From Acidovorax sp. 107 (GTDB lineage Bacteria > Pseudomonadota > Gammaproteobacteria > Burkholderiales > Burkholderiaceae_C): a DNA stretch of 64,000 nt. Location of the stretch: positions 2,932,001-2,996,000 of the forward strand of contig NZ_QBTZ01000001.1 in NCBI RefSeq assembly GCF_003058055.1, read 5' to 3'. Each line of letters begins with the position of its first letter. The first letter of the stretch is position 1. A program made the translations under genes and the position numbers. The notes under the pieces were generated by a model that was not told the origin of the DNA, made no database searches, and saw only the letters and a program-made list of their open reading frames with translations. Positions 38,675 to 47,751 of the stretch are shown here, piece after piece.

Positions 38675-39667
38675 CTACAGCAACCGGCGCCGCGCAAAGC
38701 GCACCACGGTCACTCCGGCACGTGCCTGGCGCACCGAGGGCATGACCAGCACGCAGTCGTCGTACGGAGTGACCACCGGCGTGCCGTCGTTGTCGCCAAT
38801 CACCGTGCCCGCCTTCTCGAACACTTCCAGGCCCGTGTACGGCGCCACGAACCGGAAGGCGCTGCTGGTGGCGACCACGGGGCCGGTCACCTCCAGCGCC
38901 CACTGGCGCGGTGCGTCGGGCAGGCGCCAGCCGGGCAGCTGCTGCGCCAGCGCGTCGGCGCTCAGGGCGCCAGACTGCTCGATGAAGCGCACGCACTGGT
39001 CCTGCGCCACAGCGCGGCTGGCCGGGTCGCCATGGAAGCCACACTCGATGAGCAGCGAGCGGGTGCCGTTGTCGTCCAGGTCGCCGAACCGGCCGTAGTC
39101 GCGCATGCGTACGCCGTCCTTGTGGCCGGCATCCACCACGATGTGCTCGGGCGAGCGCATGGCGCGCGCCAGCGCCAGGTTGCGCGGCTGGATGCCGGTG
39201 AGCAGCAGCGGCGCCGAGGGCTCGTGCATGGAATGGATGTCGAGCAGCCAGTCGGCCTGCGCCACCCACGGGCGCAGCGCGGCGGCGCGGCGGCGCTCGT
39301 TGGTGTCGGCCGCGTCGATGCGCTCGTCCAGCCACTGGCGGTTGAGGTCTTCGTCGGTGAAGCGCGAGGCATCGTGGTTGCCGGGGTCAAAGCGGTCGAA
39401 GGCATCCAGGTTGCAGAACGCCAGCGTGAGCGTGCCCTGCTGCGGGCGCACACCGGCGTCGAGCAGGCCTTTGAGCGCCCAGGCACCGCACAGCTCGTTG
39501 CCGTGCACCAGGGCGCTGACCATCACGCGGCGGCCGGGTCGGCCCGAGTCGAAGTGCCATACGCCTTCGGTGCCGGTGTTGCCGGCACGCCAGGCGCTGA
39601 TGTCGGGGGCAGGCAGCGCAAACACCAGGGGTTGCACGGACGTGGGAGAGAGGGGGCTGCTGCTCAT
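38675..39667 (-). CDS. Succinylglutamate desuccinylase/aspartoacylase family zinc hydrolase
   Basis: A 330-residue M14-like deacylase. Zinc ligands are visible as His55 and Glu58 (LVHGNELCG) and His145 (LLDIHSMHEPS), with the catalytic Glu probably in LLIECGFHGD. The C-terminal half (residues 240-330) is the beta domain of the AstE/aspartoacylase family. It removes an acyl group from an N-acyl amino acid or related compound. Its ATG overlaps the stop of the Bug receptor gene by four bases (39664-39667), so the pair is coupled: uptake of a carboxylate followed by deacylation is a sensible but unproven link. Confidence 0.85.
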   Translation of the reverse strand: MSSSPLSPTSVQPLVFALPAPDISAWRAGNTGTEGVWHFDSGRPGRRVMVSALVHGNELCGAWALKGLLDAGVRPQQGTLTLAFCNLDAFDRFDPGNHDASRFTDEDLNRQWLDERIDAADTNERRRAAALRPWVAQADWLLDIHSMHEPSAPLLLTGIQPRNLALARAMRSPEHIVVDAGHKDGVRMRDYGRFGDLDDNGTRSLLIECGFHGDPASRAVAQDQCVRFIEQSGALSADALAQQLPGWRLPDAPRQWALEVTGPVVATSSAFRFVAPYTGLEVFEKAGTVIGDNDGTPVVTPYDDCVLVMPSVRQARAGVTVVRFARRRLL

Positions 39668-40638
39668 TCTTCGATCTTGGCGAATTCAACAATCTTTTTG
39701 TATTTGGCCACTTCCGTGACCAGGAACTGGTCGATGTTCACGGTGGGCGAGGCCACGGTGGACCCGCTGGCTTCCATCTTCTTGCGGAAGTCCGGCGATT
39801 GCAGGCTGTCGGCCAGCGCCTTCTTGAGCTTGTCGGTCACGGGCTTGGGCAGGTTGGCAGGGCCCATGAGCGCAAACCACACGCTGATGTCCACGTTCTT
39901 GTACTGCGGCGACTCCGCCAGCGCGGGGATGTCGGGCGTGGTGGCGGAGCGCTTGGCCTCGGTGGTGCCCAGTGCAATCACCTTGCCGCTCTTGATGTGC
40001 GGCAGGCCGCTGGAGAGCACGAACACGCCGTACTCCAGGTTGTTGCCCATGAGGTCGCTGGTGAGCGGTGCCACGCCCCGGTAGGGGATGTGCGTCATGA
40101 ACAGCTTGCCCTGCTCCTTCACGGCCTCGCCCGCCAGGTGCAGCGCCGTGCCCACGCCCGAGCTGCCGTAGCTGAACTTGCCGGGGTTCTTGGACACCTT
40201 CTGCGTGAACTCCGCCATGTTCTTGACGCCCGCACCGGTGGAGGCCACCAGCACCAGCGGCTGCGAGGCAATGAGGCCGATGGCGGTGAAGTCCTTGATG
40301 TCGTACTTGACCTTCTTGGTCACGAGCTTGTTGATGGCAATCTCGTTGTTGGCGCCCACCAGCAGGGTGTAGCCGTCGGGCGCCGCGTTGGCGACCTTCT
40401 GCGCACCGATCGCGCCACCGGCACCGCCCAGGTTCTCGATCACCACCGGCACGCCAAGCTTGTTGCCCAGCTCGGTGGCCACGGTACGCGCGGTCAGGTC
40501 GGTACTGCCGCCGGGCGGGTAGCCCACCACGATGGTGATGGGCTTGCTGGGGTAGGCGTCTTGCGCGATGGCAGGGGCAGCGAGGACGGCCAGGCCGCAC
40601 AGCAGTGCAACACGGCGCAGGGGATGAGCGGTGGTCAT
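39664..40638 (-). CDS. Bug-family tripartite tricarboxylate transporter substrate-binding protein
   Basis: A 324-residue periplasmic receptor of the Bug/TctC type, a family greatly expanded in Burkholderiales. The signal peptide ends APAIAQ near residue 26. Hallmarks: YPSKPITIVVGYPPGGSTDLTART, then ENLGGAGGAIGAQKVANAAPDGYTLL, and HIPYRGVAPLTSDLMGN. Such proteins bind carboxylates and either feed a TctAB carrier or act as sensors; no TctA/TctB gene is present here, so it is an orphan receptor. It is the first gene of a two-gene operon with the aspartoacylase-like enzyme, downstream of a LysR gene and a set of GTGCC/GGCAC half-sites. Confidence 0.9.
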   Translation of the reverse strand: MTTAHPLRRVALLCGLAVLAAPAIAQDAYPSKPITIVVGYPPGGSTDLTARTVATELGNKLGVPVVIENLGGAGGAIGAQKVANAAPDGYTLLVGANNEIAINKLVTKKVKYDIKDFTAIGLIASQPLVLVASTGAGVKNMAEFTQKVSKNPGKFSYGSSGVGTALHLAGEAVKEQGKLFMTHIPYRGVAPLTSDLMGNNLEYGVFVLSSGLPHIKSGKVIALGTTEAKRSATTPDIPALAESPQYKNVDISVWFALMGPANLPKPVTDKLKKALADSLQSPDFRKKMEASGSTVASPTVNIDQFLVTEVAKYKKIVEFAKIEE

Positions 40639-40718
40639 GGCGGAACTCCTTGGCAAAGGCGGGGGTGGTTGGAGGCGATTGGTATGAACTGGATTGTGAA
40701 AAGCCAGCCCCGGGCTGT

Positions 40719-40766
40719 TGGTGCCAAAACGGCACCACATCGTGCCGATTCAAGATACGTGGCACG
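40719..40766. promoter_or_regulatory. Four GTGCC/GGCAC half-sites upstream of the Bug operon
   Basis: TGGTGCC-AAAAC-GGCACCA (40719-40737) is a perfect palindrome with 7-base arms. CGTGCC (40741-40746) and GGCACG (40761-40766) add a second, wider inverted pair. All lie 81-128 bp upstream of the Bug start, directly after the LysR gene, fitting a LysR recognition site plus activation site. Confidence 0.55.
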
Positions 40767-40804
40767 GGGAAACCCGCAGGCCACTTTCGGTCAGCTTCGG
40801 CATA

Positions 40805-41701
40805 TCAGCGCTGCGCCAAGGCCTTCCACAGCGCCTCGGCCAGCGGCCCCAGGCGGCGCTTGGGGCGGTACAGACGCACGTCAAACCGCACCTCCATGCG
40901 GGCGTCCCCCGCCAGCGCGAGGCGCTGGGCCTTGCAGTCGGCAAACACCATGGACCAGGGCAGCCACGCAACGCCCAGGCCTTTTTGCACGTATTCGTAG
41001 TGGGCGTCGGCCGAGTCGCACTCCACCACGCGCTGCAGCCGGGGTGCATGGGGGTTGTGCGCCAGGTGGTCTTCCACCAGCCGCCCCAGGGCCAGTTGGG
41101 GCGCATAGGCCAGGTAGGGCACCCGCGTGGCATCGGGCCCGAACCGGTGCAACGCCTGCCCCTGCGCCGTGGCGCGCGACACAGGCACCAGCCGGTCGGA
41201 GGCGACCGTCAGGTGCGTGAACTGGCGCGCATCGAGCCGGATGGCCAGTGTGGGGTGGTGGTACACGAGCGAGAAGTCCGCCTCGTTGCGCTCCAGCATG
41301 CCCACCGTGTCGGCCAGCGCCCGGGTGCGAATGCACAGCTCGCCGCCCTGCAAAATGGGCTGCAGGCGCACCAGCCAGTCGGCCACCACGGTGCGCGCCA
41401 AGGTGCGGCCCGTGGCCAGGGTCACGGTGCGGGCCTGGCGCCCGACCAGGCTTTGCAGCTCTTCGTGCGACTGCGTGAGGTTGCGCACCATTTGCCCGGC
41501 GGTGTCCAGAAAACTTTGCCCGGCAGGCGTGAGGGTGACGGGGCCTCCGCCCCGCTCCACCAGCGGCGTGCCCGCCCAGGCCTCCAGCGCGCGGATGCGG
41601 CGGCCAAACGCGGGGTGGGTGACATGCCGCAGCTCGGCGGCACGGGTGAAGCTGCGCTCCTGCGCCAGCACGATGAAGTCTTCCAGCCATTTCAACTGCA
41701 T
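40805..41701 (-). CDS. LysR-family regulator (HypT-like N-terminus)
   Basis: A 298-residue LysR regulator with an N-terminus close to the HypT/YjiE group: MQLKWLEDFIVLAQERSFTRAAELRHVTHPAFGRRIRALE. The effector domain is ordinary for the family. Unlike the other LysR genes in this window it is in the same orientation as its likely targets, 166 bp upstream of the Bug gene. Predicted regulator of the Bug-aspartoacylase operon. A true HypT role (hypochlorite response) is not supported by context. Confidence 0.85.
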   Translation of the reverse strand: MQLKWLEDFIVLAQERSFTRAAELRHVTHPAFGRRIRALEAWAGTPLVERGGGPVTLTPAGQSFLDTAGQMVRNLTQSHEELQSLVGRQARTVTLATGRTLARTVVADWLVRLQPILQGGELCIRTRALADTVGMLERNEADFSLVYHHPTLAIRLDARQFTHLTVASDRLVPVSRATAQGQALHRFGPDATRVPYLAYAPQLALGRLVEDHLAHNPHAPRLQRVVECDSADAHYEYVQKGLGVAWLPWSMVFADCKAQRLALAGDARMEVRFDVRLYRPKRRLGPLAEALWKALAQR

Positions 41702-41807
41702 CGTCGGCTCCTGGAGGGGCGGCTGTCAGGCGGGTGGCAATCTACGGTGCCGGGGTCGCGCCAGCGCCATCAGGGGGCTGTGCGCGACGTTCAGGGTGGT
41801 GGGGAAC

Positions 41808-42632
41808 TCAGCCCCGGGCAGCTTCCAGAACGCCCCGGGTGCGTGTGGCTTCGGCACGCGCAGCCGCGGCAAAGTCTTCGCCTTTGGACGCGTAAAGAAT
41901 GGCCCGCGACGAGTTCACGATGATCGGCCCGTCGTTGCGCAGCCCGGCGCGCACGGTGGCGGCGGCGTCACCGCCCTGGGCGCCCACGCCCGGGATCAGC
42001 AGCGGCAGCGTGGGCGCGATGGCGCGCACGCGCTCGATCTCCTGCGGGTAGGTGGCGCCCACCACCAGGCCGAGCTGGCCGTTCTTGTTCCAGCGGCCTT
42101 GCGCCAAGCGCGCCACATGTTCGTACAGGAGCGGCTGGCCCTCGACGCTGGCCAGGCGCTGGGTCTGCAGGTCGTCACCGCCGGGGTTGGAGGTGCGGCA
42201 GAGCAAAAACGCGCCCTTGCCGTGGTAGGCCAGGTAGGGCTCGATGGAATCGAAGCCCATGAAGGGCGACAGCGTGACGGCATCGGCGCCGTAGCGCTCG
42301 AAGGCCTCCTTGGCGTACTGCTCGGCCGTGGAGCCGATGTCGCCGCGCTTGGCGTCCAGGATCACCGGCACCTGCGGTGCGTTGGCACGCATGTGCTGCA
42401 TCAGGCGTTCGAGCTGGTCCTCGGCACCGTGCGCGGCAAAGTAGGCGATCTGCGGCTTGAAGGCACACACCAGGTCGGCGGTGGCGTCCACGATGGCAGC
42501 GCAAAAGTCATAGATCTTGCGCGGGTCGCCCTGCATGCCCGCAGGGAAGCGGGTGGGTTCGGGGTCCAGGCCCACGCACAGCAGGGAGTTGTTCTGCGCC
42601 GTGGCGTCGCGCAGCATGTCGGTGAAGTTCAT
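41808..42632 (-). CDS. pyrF: Orotidine 5'-phosphate decarboxylase (type 2)
   Basis: A 274-residue PyrF of the long type 2 family, which converts OMP to UMP, the last step of pyrimidine synthesis. Key features: [14 protein letters not shown] at the start, the catalytic Lys-Asp pair in [23 protein letters not shown], and the phosphate-binding [13 protein letters not shown] and [13 protein letters not shown]. Cytoplasmic housekeeping enzyme. It stands alone, downstream of the terminator at 42748 and upstream of the LysR gene. Confidence 0.95.
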   Translation of the reverse strand: MNFTDMLRDATAQNNSLLCVGLDPEPTRFPAGMQGDPRKIYDFCAAIVDATADLVCAFKPQIAYFAAHGAEDQLERLMQHMRANAPQVPVILDAKRGDIGSTAEQYAKEAFERYGADAVTLSPFMGFDSIEPYLAYHGKGAFLLCRTSNPGGDDLQTQRLASVEGQPLLYEHVARLAQGRWNKNGQLGLVVGATYPQEIERVRAIAPTLPLLIPGVGAQGGDAAATVRAGLRNDGPIIVNSSRAILYASKGEDFAAAARAEATRTRGVLEAARG

Positions 42633-42747
42633 GGGGCGTGATTTTAGGTGGGTGGGCGCGGAAGGCCTCTACCCATGGCCGCGATCATCTGGCGGAGGCG
42701 GCATGAGACGCAGGCTGCGGGCGACCTGACCGGTAGCAGCGGGCAAT

Positions 42748-42774
42748 AAAAAAGGCCGTCGAGACGGCCTTTTT
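42748..42774. terminator. Bidirectional rho-independent terminator between FlgO-like lipoprotein gene and pyrF
   Basis: AAAAAAGGCCGTC, a GA turn and GACGGCCTTTTT make a GC-rich stem with flanking A and T runs. It lies 45 bp after the lipoprotein operon (ends 42820) and isolates it from pyrF. Confidence 0.9.
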
Positions 42775-42819
42775 GGGTTGGCTTGGAGGCTTCTGCAAGC
42801 CTCTGGCGACAACGTGAGA

Positions 42820-43377
42820 TCAGCGGGGCACAGCCAGCAGGCGTTGCACGTCGCGGTCGTTGGGCAGCGCGTAGTCGTAGCCGCGCACGATGCGGCTGTC
42901 TTCCGTGCGCACCAGCTTCAGGCTCACGTAGGTGTAGTTGGCGGCTGCCGAGTAGGTCCCCACCAGCACCAGCGAGGCGTTGTGGTTGCGGGCAATGTCC
43001 TTGATCTCGCGCGACAGCAGCAGCTCGCCTTGGCCCTCGCGCACAAACACGTCGCCGCGCAGCTTGATTTCCTTCACGTTGAAACCGCTGGCCGCCATGC
43101 TGGTGGCGTACTGCTCGGACAACGTGCGGCCCAGAGGGGCGGCGCGGCTCAAGTCATTGACGTTGACCACGGTGGCCACCAGCACAGGGCCTGCACCCAG
43201 AGCGTTCATGTCAAAGCCGGTGGTCAGCTTGGCCACCGCATCGCGGCTGGTCTGGATGAACTGGCTGCTGGCGGCTTCCTGGTAGGTGGGCTCGACGCGC
43301 ACCGGCGCGGAGTTGTTGGCGCAACCGGCCAGCACGGCACCGGCCAGCACCGTCAGAAGAAGTGCGGGGGTTTTCAT
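42820..43377 (-). CDS. FlgO-domain outer membrane lipoprotein
   Basis: A 185-residue lipoprotein. The lipobox LAGC puts the lipidated residue at Cys19. Residues about 37-175 match the FlgO domain (LGRTLSEQYATSMAASGFNV, GELLLSREIKDIARNHNASLVLVGTYS, VSLKLVRTEDSRIV). In Vibrio, FlgO is an outer-membrane lipoprotein needed for flagellar stability. No flagellar genes are visible here, so a general cell-envelope role is equally likely. It overlaps the upstream lipoprotein gene by four bases. Confidence 0.8.
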   Translation of the reverse strand: MKTPALLLTVLAGAVLAGCANNSAPVRVEPTYQEAASSQFIQTSRDAVAKLTTGFDMNALGAGPVLVATVVNVNDLSRAAPLGRTLSEQYATSMAASGFNVKEIKLRGDVFVREGQGELLLSREIKDIARNHNASLVLVGTYSAAANYTYVSLKLVRTEDSRIVRGYDYALPNDRDVQRLLAVPR

Positions 43378-44060
43378 TGCGAGACAACCTTCATGTTGAC
43401 GTTCTTGTACGAGGGGCGCGTAAACAGCGGGGTGTCAGCGTTTTCCAGGTAGTACACGTCGGTCTTGCGAGCCAGGTACTGGCCGCCGCGCGTGACGGTG
43501 GTGGTCAGGATCAGCTCGGTGTTGGTCGGGCCGCCGGAGTTGATGCTGTTGGCGTAATCAGCGGCAATCGACAGACCGAGGCCTGCGGCCAGCTGGGCGT
43601 CGATGTGCTCATGGCGCAGGCCGTAGGCCGCAAACAGGCCCGCAGCCAGCATGGTGAACTGGCCAGGAATGAAGTGCGGGCGGTCGCTGTTGTGGCGCAC
43701 GACCTGGATACCGTAGGAGACTTCCAGAGCCTGGCCCAGGTTCTGCTGCACCACGGCGCCGTTCTGGACCAGCTTGGTGATCAGGAACTCGCGGAAGGCG
43801 GTTTCAAACTGCGTGGCATTGGCGGGCAAAGACACATGCAGGGGGGTATTGGGGGCCACGCCGGCCTTGTCCAGGGTACCCAGCGTCTGGTTGACCACAT
43901 CGCGCGAGACCAAGTCCCAATGGCCGGCGGAGCGAACCTTGGGCTGCGAGGTGTACTCGAAATTTTCCGCGACGGGAATAGGCGCCCTCTGTGCGCACCC
44001 CACCAAAGTTGCCACAGCGCCAGCCAGCACGGCCAAGCTGATTGCCTTTGAAAACGACAT
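43374..44060 (-). CDS. Predicted outer membrane lipoprotein, partner of the FlgO-like protein
   Basis: A 228-residue protein with a lipobox ending VGC (lipidated Cys22). The mature part has a long region without recognisable domain (FETAFREFLITKLVQNGAVVQQ, GGPTNTELILTTTVTRGGQYLARKTDVYYLEN). The strand-rich second half and the coupling to a FlgO-domain lipoprotein suggest that the two act together at the outer membrane. Starts at ATG 44060 with GGAGGGAA upstream. It follows pgk by 216 bp in the same direction, with crossing inverted repeats in between. Function unknown. Confidence 0.75.
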   Translation of the reverse strand: MSFSKAISLAVLAGAVATLVGCAQRAPIPVAENFEYTSQPKVRSAGHWDLVSRDVVNQTLGTLDKAGVAPNTPLHVSLPANATQFETAFREFLITKLVQNGAVVQQNLGQALEVSYGIQVVRHNSDRPHFIPGQFTMLAAGLFAAYGLRHEHIDAQLAAGLGLSIAADYANSINSGGPTNTELILTTTVTRGGQYLARKTDVYYLENADTPLFTRPSYKNVNMKVVSQ

Positions 44061-44220
44061 GATTCCCTCCTACGGACTGAATTTGCGAGGGTCCGAACAG
44101 ATGCGACCCGCACGATTGAAAAATAATTCTGGGCGGTATCCTCAACAAAAACAAGAAAAAATTACGCTAACTACGCTCCGGCGTACACAGTTCGTTGTTT
44201 TTGGTCACAGTTGTGTGCCG

Positions 44221-44282
44221 ATGCAAGGCGTGTAAGCAGGCAGAGCCACCTTTGCAGCGGCCCGCCTTGCATTTGCTTACAC
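44221..44282 (-). repeat. Crossing inverted repeats at the pgk 3' end (pseudoknot-like)
   Basis: On the pgk message the order is GTGTAAGCA (44282-44274), ATGCAAGGCG (44272-44263), a 24-base loop, TGCTTACAC (44238-44230) and CGCCTTGCAT (44230-44221). The first pairs with the third (9 bp) and the second with the fourth (10 bp), both without mismatch, sharing one base. The stems cross, as in an H-type pseudoknot. The pgk stop codon TAA is inside the first stem. Confidence 0.6.
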
Positions 44283-45476
44283 GGAAGCGGCTGCGCGCTG
44301 CTCCAGGATGTCGAAAGCGGGCAGCTTTTTGCCTTCCAGCACTTCCAGGAAGGCGCCGCCGCCGGTGGAGATGTAACCCACCTGTTTGTCGATGCCGTAC
44401 TTGGCAATGGCGGCCAGCGTGTCGCCGCCGCCCGCGATGCTGAAGGCCGAGGATTCAGCAATCGCCTTGGCCAGTTGCTTGGTGCCGTTCTCAAAGGCGG
44501 CAAACTCGAACACGCCCACGGGGCCATTCCAGACGATGGTGCCTGCGGACTTGAGCTGCGCGGCCAGCCGGGCGGCGGTCTCGGGGCCAATGTCAAGAAT
44601 CATGTCGTCGGGGGCCACGTCGGTGGCTGCCTTCACGGTGGCAGGGGCGTCTGCCGCAAAGGTCTTGGCCACGACCACGTCGGTAGGAATCGGCACCTCG
44701 GCGCCCCGCGCCTTCATGGCGGCCATCACGGCCTTGGCTGCGTCCAGCAGATCGGGCTCGGCCAAGCTCTTGCCGATGGGCAGACCCGCGGCCAGCATGA
44801 AGGTGTTGGCAATACCGCCACCCACAATGAGCTGGTCCACTTTGTCGGCCAGGCTTTGCAGGATGGTGAGTTTGGTGGACACCTTGGAGCCCGCCACGAT
44901 CGCGGCCAGCGGGCGCTGGGGCTGGGCCAAGGCCTTGGTCAGGGCGTCAATCTCGGCCGACAGCAGCGGGCCAGCGCAGGCCACGGGAGCGAACTGGGCG
45001 ATGCCGTAGGTCGTGCCTTCGGCGCGGTGGGCGGTGCCGAAGGCATCGTTCACAAAGATGTCGCACAGTGCGGCCAGCTTGCGGGCCAGCTCTTCCTTGT
45101 TCTTCTTCTCGCCGACGTTCAGGCGGCAGTTTTCGAGCAGCACGACCTGACCGGGCGCGACGGTGACGCCGTCCACCCAGTTGGCCACTAGGGGAACGTC
45201 GCGGCCCAACAGCTCCGACAGGCGCGCGGCCACGGGCGCCAAAGAATCCTCGGGCTTGAATTCACCTTCGGTCGGGCGGCCCAGGTGGCTGGTCACCATG
45301 ACGGCGGCACCGGCGTCCAGCGCCATGCGGATGCAGGGAATCGAGGCGCGGATGCGGGTGTCTTCGGTGATGCGGCCGGTGTCGTCCTGCGGAACGTTCA
45401 TGTCCGCACGGATGAAGACGCGCTGGCCTTGGGCCTTGCCCTGGGCACACAGATCGGAAAAGCGGAGGATGTTCAT
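44277..45476 (-). CDS. pgk: Phosphoglycerate kinase
   Basis: A 399-residue phosphoglycerate kinase, transferring phosphate between 1,3-bisphosphoglycerate and ADP in glycolysis. Conserved blocks: [13 protein letters not shown] near residue 20, [11 protein letters not shown], the hinge and nucleotide site [24 protein letters not shown], and [14 protein letters not shown] near the C-terminus. Cytoplasmic. The azlD gene lies 84 bp upstream in the same direction. No other glycolytic gene is adjacent, so it is not in a gap-pgk cluster here. Confidence 0.96.
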   Translation of the reverse strand: MNILRFSDLCAQGKAQGQRVFIRADMNVPQDDTGRITEDTRIRASIPCIRMALDAGAAVMVTSHLGRPTEGEFKPEDSLAPVAARLSELLGRDVPLVANWVDGVTVAPGQVVLLENCRLNVGEKKNKEELARKLAALCDIFVNDAFGTAHRAEGTTYGIAQFAPVACAGPLLSAEIDALTKALAQPQRPLAAIVAGSKVSTKLTILQSLADKVDQLIVGGGIANTFMLAAGLPIGKSLAEPDLLDAAKAVMAAMKARGAEVPIPTDVVVAKTFAADAPATVKAATDVAPDDMILDIGPETAARLAAQLKSAGTIVWNGPVGVFEFAAFENGTKQLAKAIAESSAFSIAGGGDTLAAIAKYGIDKQVGYISTGGGAFLEVLEGKKLPAFDILEQRAAASV

Positions 45477-45560
45477 GGGGTGGAAGTTTCCTGGAGGGGC
45501 CGGTGGATCAGGGGCGCCATTTTAGGCGGCCATGCTGACGCGGCCGGGCACCGCCAGGCC

Positions 45561-45896
45561 TCACCACCCCCAGCCGATGTGCAGCGGCAGGTACACCGCC
45601 ATGCCCACGAGGATGGTGCCCAGAATGCCCCGGCGCCAGAAGTAGTACGCGCTCGCGAACAGCACGGCGGGCAGGCGTGCATCCATGAAGGTGTCGATCA
45701 GCTCGCCCTGCGCCATGAGGATCTCGGGCGCAATGACCGCGGTGAGCGCGGCCAGCGGGGCGTACTTGAGGCCGCGTTTGAGCCAGTCCGGCAACGGCAG
45801 CTCACGCTCGGGAATCATGAAGAACGAGCGCGACACCACTGTGATGATCGCGAGGCCTACGGTGGCAAGAAAAGGGTAGATCCAGGACCAGCTCAT
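45561..45896 (-). CDS. azlD: AzlD-domain branched-chain amino acid exporter small subunit
   Basis: A 111-residue membrane protein with about four hydrophobic segments (WIYPFLATVGLAIITVVSR, KYAPLAALTAVIAPEIL, LPAVLFASAYYFW, ILGTILVGMAVYLPLHIGW), matching the small AzlD/AzlD-like subunit that pairs with AzlC in branched-chain amino acid export. The ATG overlaps the azlC stop by four bases. Confidence 0.87.
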   Translation of the reverse strand: MSWSWIYPFLATVGLAIITVVSRSFFMIPERELPLPDWLKRGLKYAPLAALTAVIAPEILMAQGELIDTFMDARLPAVLFASAYYFWRRGILGTILVGMAVYLPLHIGWGW

Positions 45897-46717
45897 GGAT
45901 GGCGCTCCTCGCGCAGCGGCACCACATCGCCGGCCTCGACATGCTCGCGCTCTTCAGGGGGCATGACGCTGTCGGCGGGCACCAGCAGCAGCTCGGGTTG
46001 GCGGCGGCTGCGGTCCACGGCTTCCATCATCAACCCTGCGGCCACGGCTGCGGCCAGGGCCACCAGGATGTTGAGCTTGAGGGGCAGCGCAAAGGCCGCA
46101 ATCGCAGCCGCGGCCGCAACGCCTGTCGCCAGCCAGGTGGCGCGGTCAAACAGCAAGGACAGCAGCACGCCCAGCAAAGCCAGCACCCCCGCAAATCCCA
46201 GCCCCCAGGACAGGGGCACTGCATTGGCCAGAAAGATGCCCGCGATCGACGGCACCTGCCACGCCAGCCAGTTGGTGGTGGCGGCGCCCCAGAAATACGG
46301 CACCTGCTCGGGAGCAGGCCGGGGCTCGGGGAAGCGCTTCATGAACGCCACGTAGATCACGTCTCCGCTGAAATAACCGATGGCCATGCGCGTGCGCAGC
46401 GGCAAGTGCGCAAAGTAGCTGCGCCACATGCTGCTGAAGATCACAAAGCGCAGGTTCACGCAGGCGGCCGTCAGCCAGACGACCCACAGCGGCGCGCCCA
46501 CGGACAGCAGCGGAATGACGGCGAGCTGGGCACTGCCGGCGTAGACCAGCAGTGACATGAACACCGCCATGCCGACTGGCATGCCACTCTTGACCATCGC
46601 CACTCCGGTGACCAGCCCCCAGGCCGCAATGCCCAGGGAGGTACCCGCCATGTCGATGGCGGCCATGCGGGACGATGGGTGACGCAGCGTCCGGCCCAGC
46701 GCAGCCGTCACGCTCAT
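45893..46717 (-). CDS. azlC: AzlC-family branched-chain amino acid permease
   Basis: A 274-residue integral membrane protein of the AzlC family: [39 protein letters not shown] carries the conserved GSAQL motif, followed by [20 protein letters not shown]. It should form the exporter with AzlD. The C-terminal 35 residues are charged and cytoplasmic. Its ATG overlaps the stop codon of fmt by four bases, so it is translated together with the tRNA formyltransferase, an arrangement without an obvious functional reason. Confidence 0.87.
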   Translation of the reverse strand: MSVTAALGRTLRHPSSRMAAIDMAGTSLGIAAWGLVTGVAMVKSGMPVGMAVFMSLLVYAGSAQLAVIPLLSVGAPLWVVWLTAACVNLRFVIFSSMWRSYFAHLPLRTRMAIGYFSGDVIYVAFMKRFPEPRPAPEQVPYFWGAATTNWLAWQVPSIAGIFLANAVPLSWGLGFAGVLALLGVLLSLLFDRATWLATGVAAAAAIAAFALPLKLNILVALAAAVAAGLMMEAVDRSRRQPELLLVPADSVMPPEEREHVEAGDVVPLREERHP

Positions 46718-47688
46718 GCAGGGCGCGCACCCAGCACCATGCCGGGTTGCAGGTCAAAACCGCGCAAAAAATCCGCCGCAGCCAGCCGCTTGCCACCGGC
46801 GCGCTGCAAGGTGGTCAGACGCAGGGCCGTGCCTTCACCACACGCAACGCCAACGCCCGAGCCATCTACGCACAAAATCTGCCCGGGGTGCTGGTCCGAC
46901 ATGCCCAGATTGCTATCAATAACATAGCTCCAGACTTTGACCGTTTCGCCGTTGCACTCGGTGCTGGCGCCCGGGAAAGGATCGAACGCGCGGATCCGCT
47001 GGCCAATGACCGGGGCGGGCAGCGTCCAGTCGATCGTGCTCTCGGCCTTTTCGATCTTGTGGGCATAGGTGATGCCTTCAGCCGGTTGCGGCACCGCGCT
47101 GAGGCCGCCGCAGGCGGCCAGCTCCAGGGCCTCGACGATCATGCGCCCGCCGAGCGCGGCTAGGCGGTCGTGCAGGGTGGCCGTGGTGTCGCTGGGAGCG
47201 ATGGGGAGGCGCTCGGTGAGCAGCATGTCGCCCGTGTCCAGCCCTGCATCCATCTGCATGATGGTGACGCCGGTTTCCGCGTCGCCCGCCTCGATGGCGC
47301 GGTGAATGGGGGCGGCCCCGCGCCAGCGCGGCAGGAGGCTGGCGTGGATGTTCAGGCAACCCAGGCGCGGCAGCTCCAGGGTCCACTGCGGCAGGATCAG
47401 CCCGTAGGCGGCCACGACCATCACATCGGCCTGCGCGGCCAGCAGGGCCTCGCGTGCTGCGGCTGCATCGTCGGGGTATTTACCGTCCAGGCGCAGGCTG
47501 CGGGGCTGTGCGACAGCGATGCCATGCTCGAGCGCACATTGCTTGACGGGTGACGCCTGCAGCTTCATGCCACGGCCTGCAGGGCGGTCAGGTTGCGTCA
47601 GCACCAGCGGGACGGTGAAGCCTGCGGACAACAGCCGCTCCAGGGCCACACGGGCGAATTCGGGCGTACCGGCAAAAATGACTCTCAT
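46714..47688 (-). CDS. fmt: Methionyl-tRNA formyltransferase
   Basis: A 324-residue Fmt that formylates initiator Met-tRNA. Signature: [20 protein letters not shown] with the catalytic Asn-His, followed by [16 protein letters not shown] containing the catalytic Asp, within the N-terminal Rossmann domain ([20 protein letters not shown]). The C-terminal OB-like domain starts near residue 205. Cytoplasmic. It lies 63 bp after a small lipoprotein gene and shares an overlap with azlC. The def gene is the first gene of this run, the usual functional partner. Confidence 0.95.
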   Translation of the reverse strand: MRVIFAGTPEFARVALERLLSAGFTVPLVLTQPDRPAGRGMKLQASPVKQCALEHGIAVAQPRSLRLDGKYPDDAAAAREALLAAQADVMVVAAYGLILPQWTLELPRLGCLNIHASLLPRWRGAAPIHRAIEAGDAETGVTIMQMDAGLDTGDMLLTERLPIAPSDTTATLHDRLAALGGRMIVEALELAACGGLSAVPQPAEGITYAHKIEKAESTIDWTLPAPVIGQRIRAFDPFPGASTECNGETVKVWSYVIDSNLGMSDQHPGQILCVDGSGVGVACGEGTALRLTTLQRAGGKRLAAADFLRGFDLQPGMVLGARPA

Positions 47689-47751
47689 GAAAACGGGTAT
47701 CGGCTCAGGTGGGGGCGCAGGATTCAGTCAGTGACTCAGCCGGTCAATCTG

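Noticed and set aside
46900..46932. A stretch like the end of the dispersed repeat (AGCTATGTTATTGATAGCAA on the reverse strand) inside fmt
   Set aside because: Only the distal third matches and it encodes in-frame Fmt residues in a variable loop, so chance similarity is more likely. Comparison with other Fmt proteins would decide.
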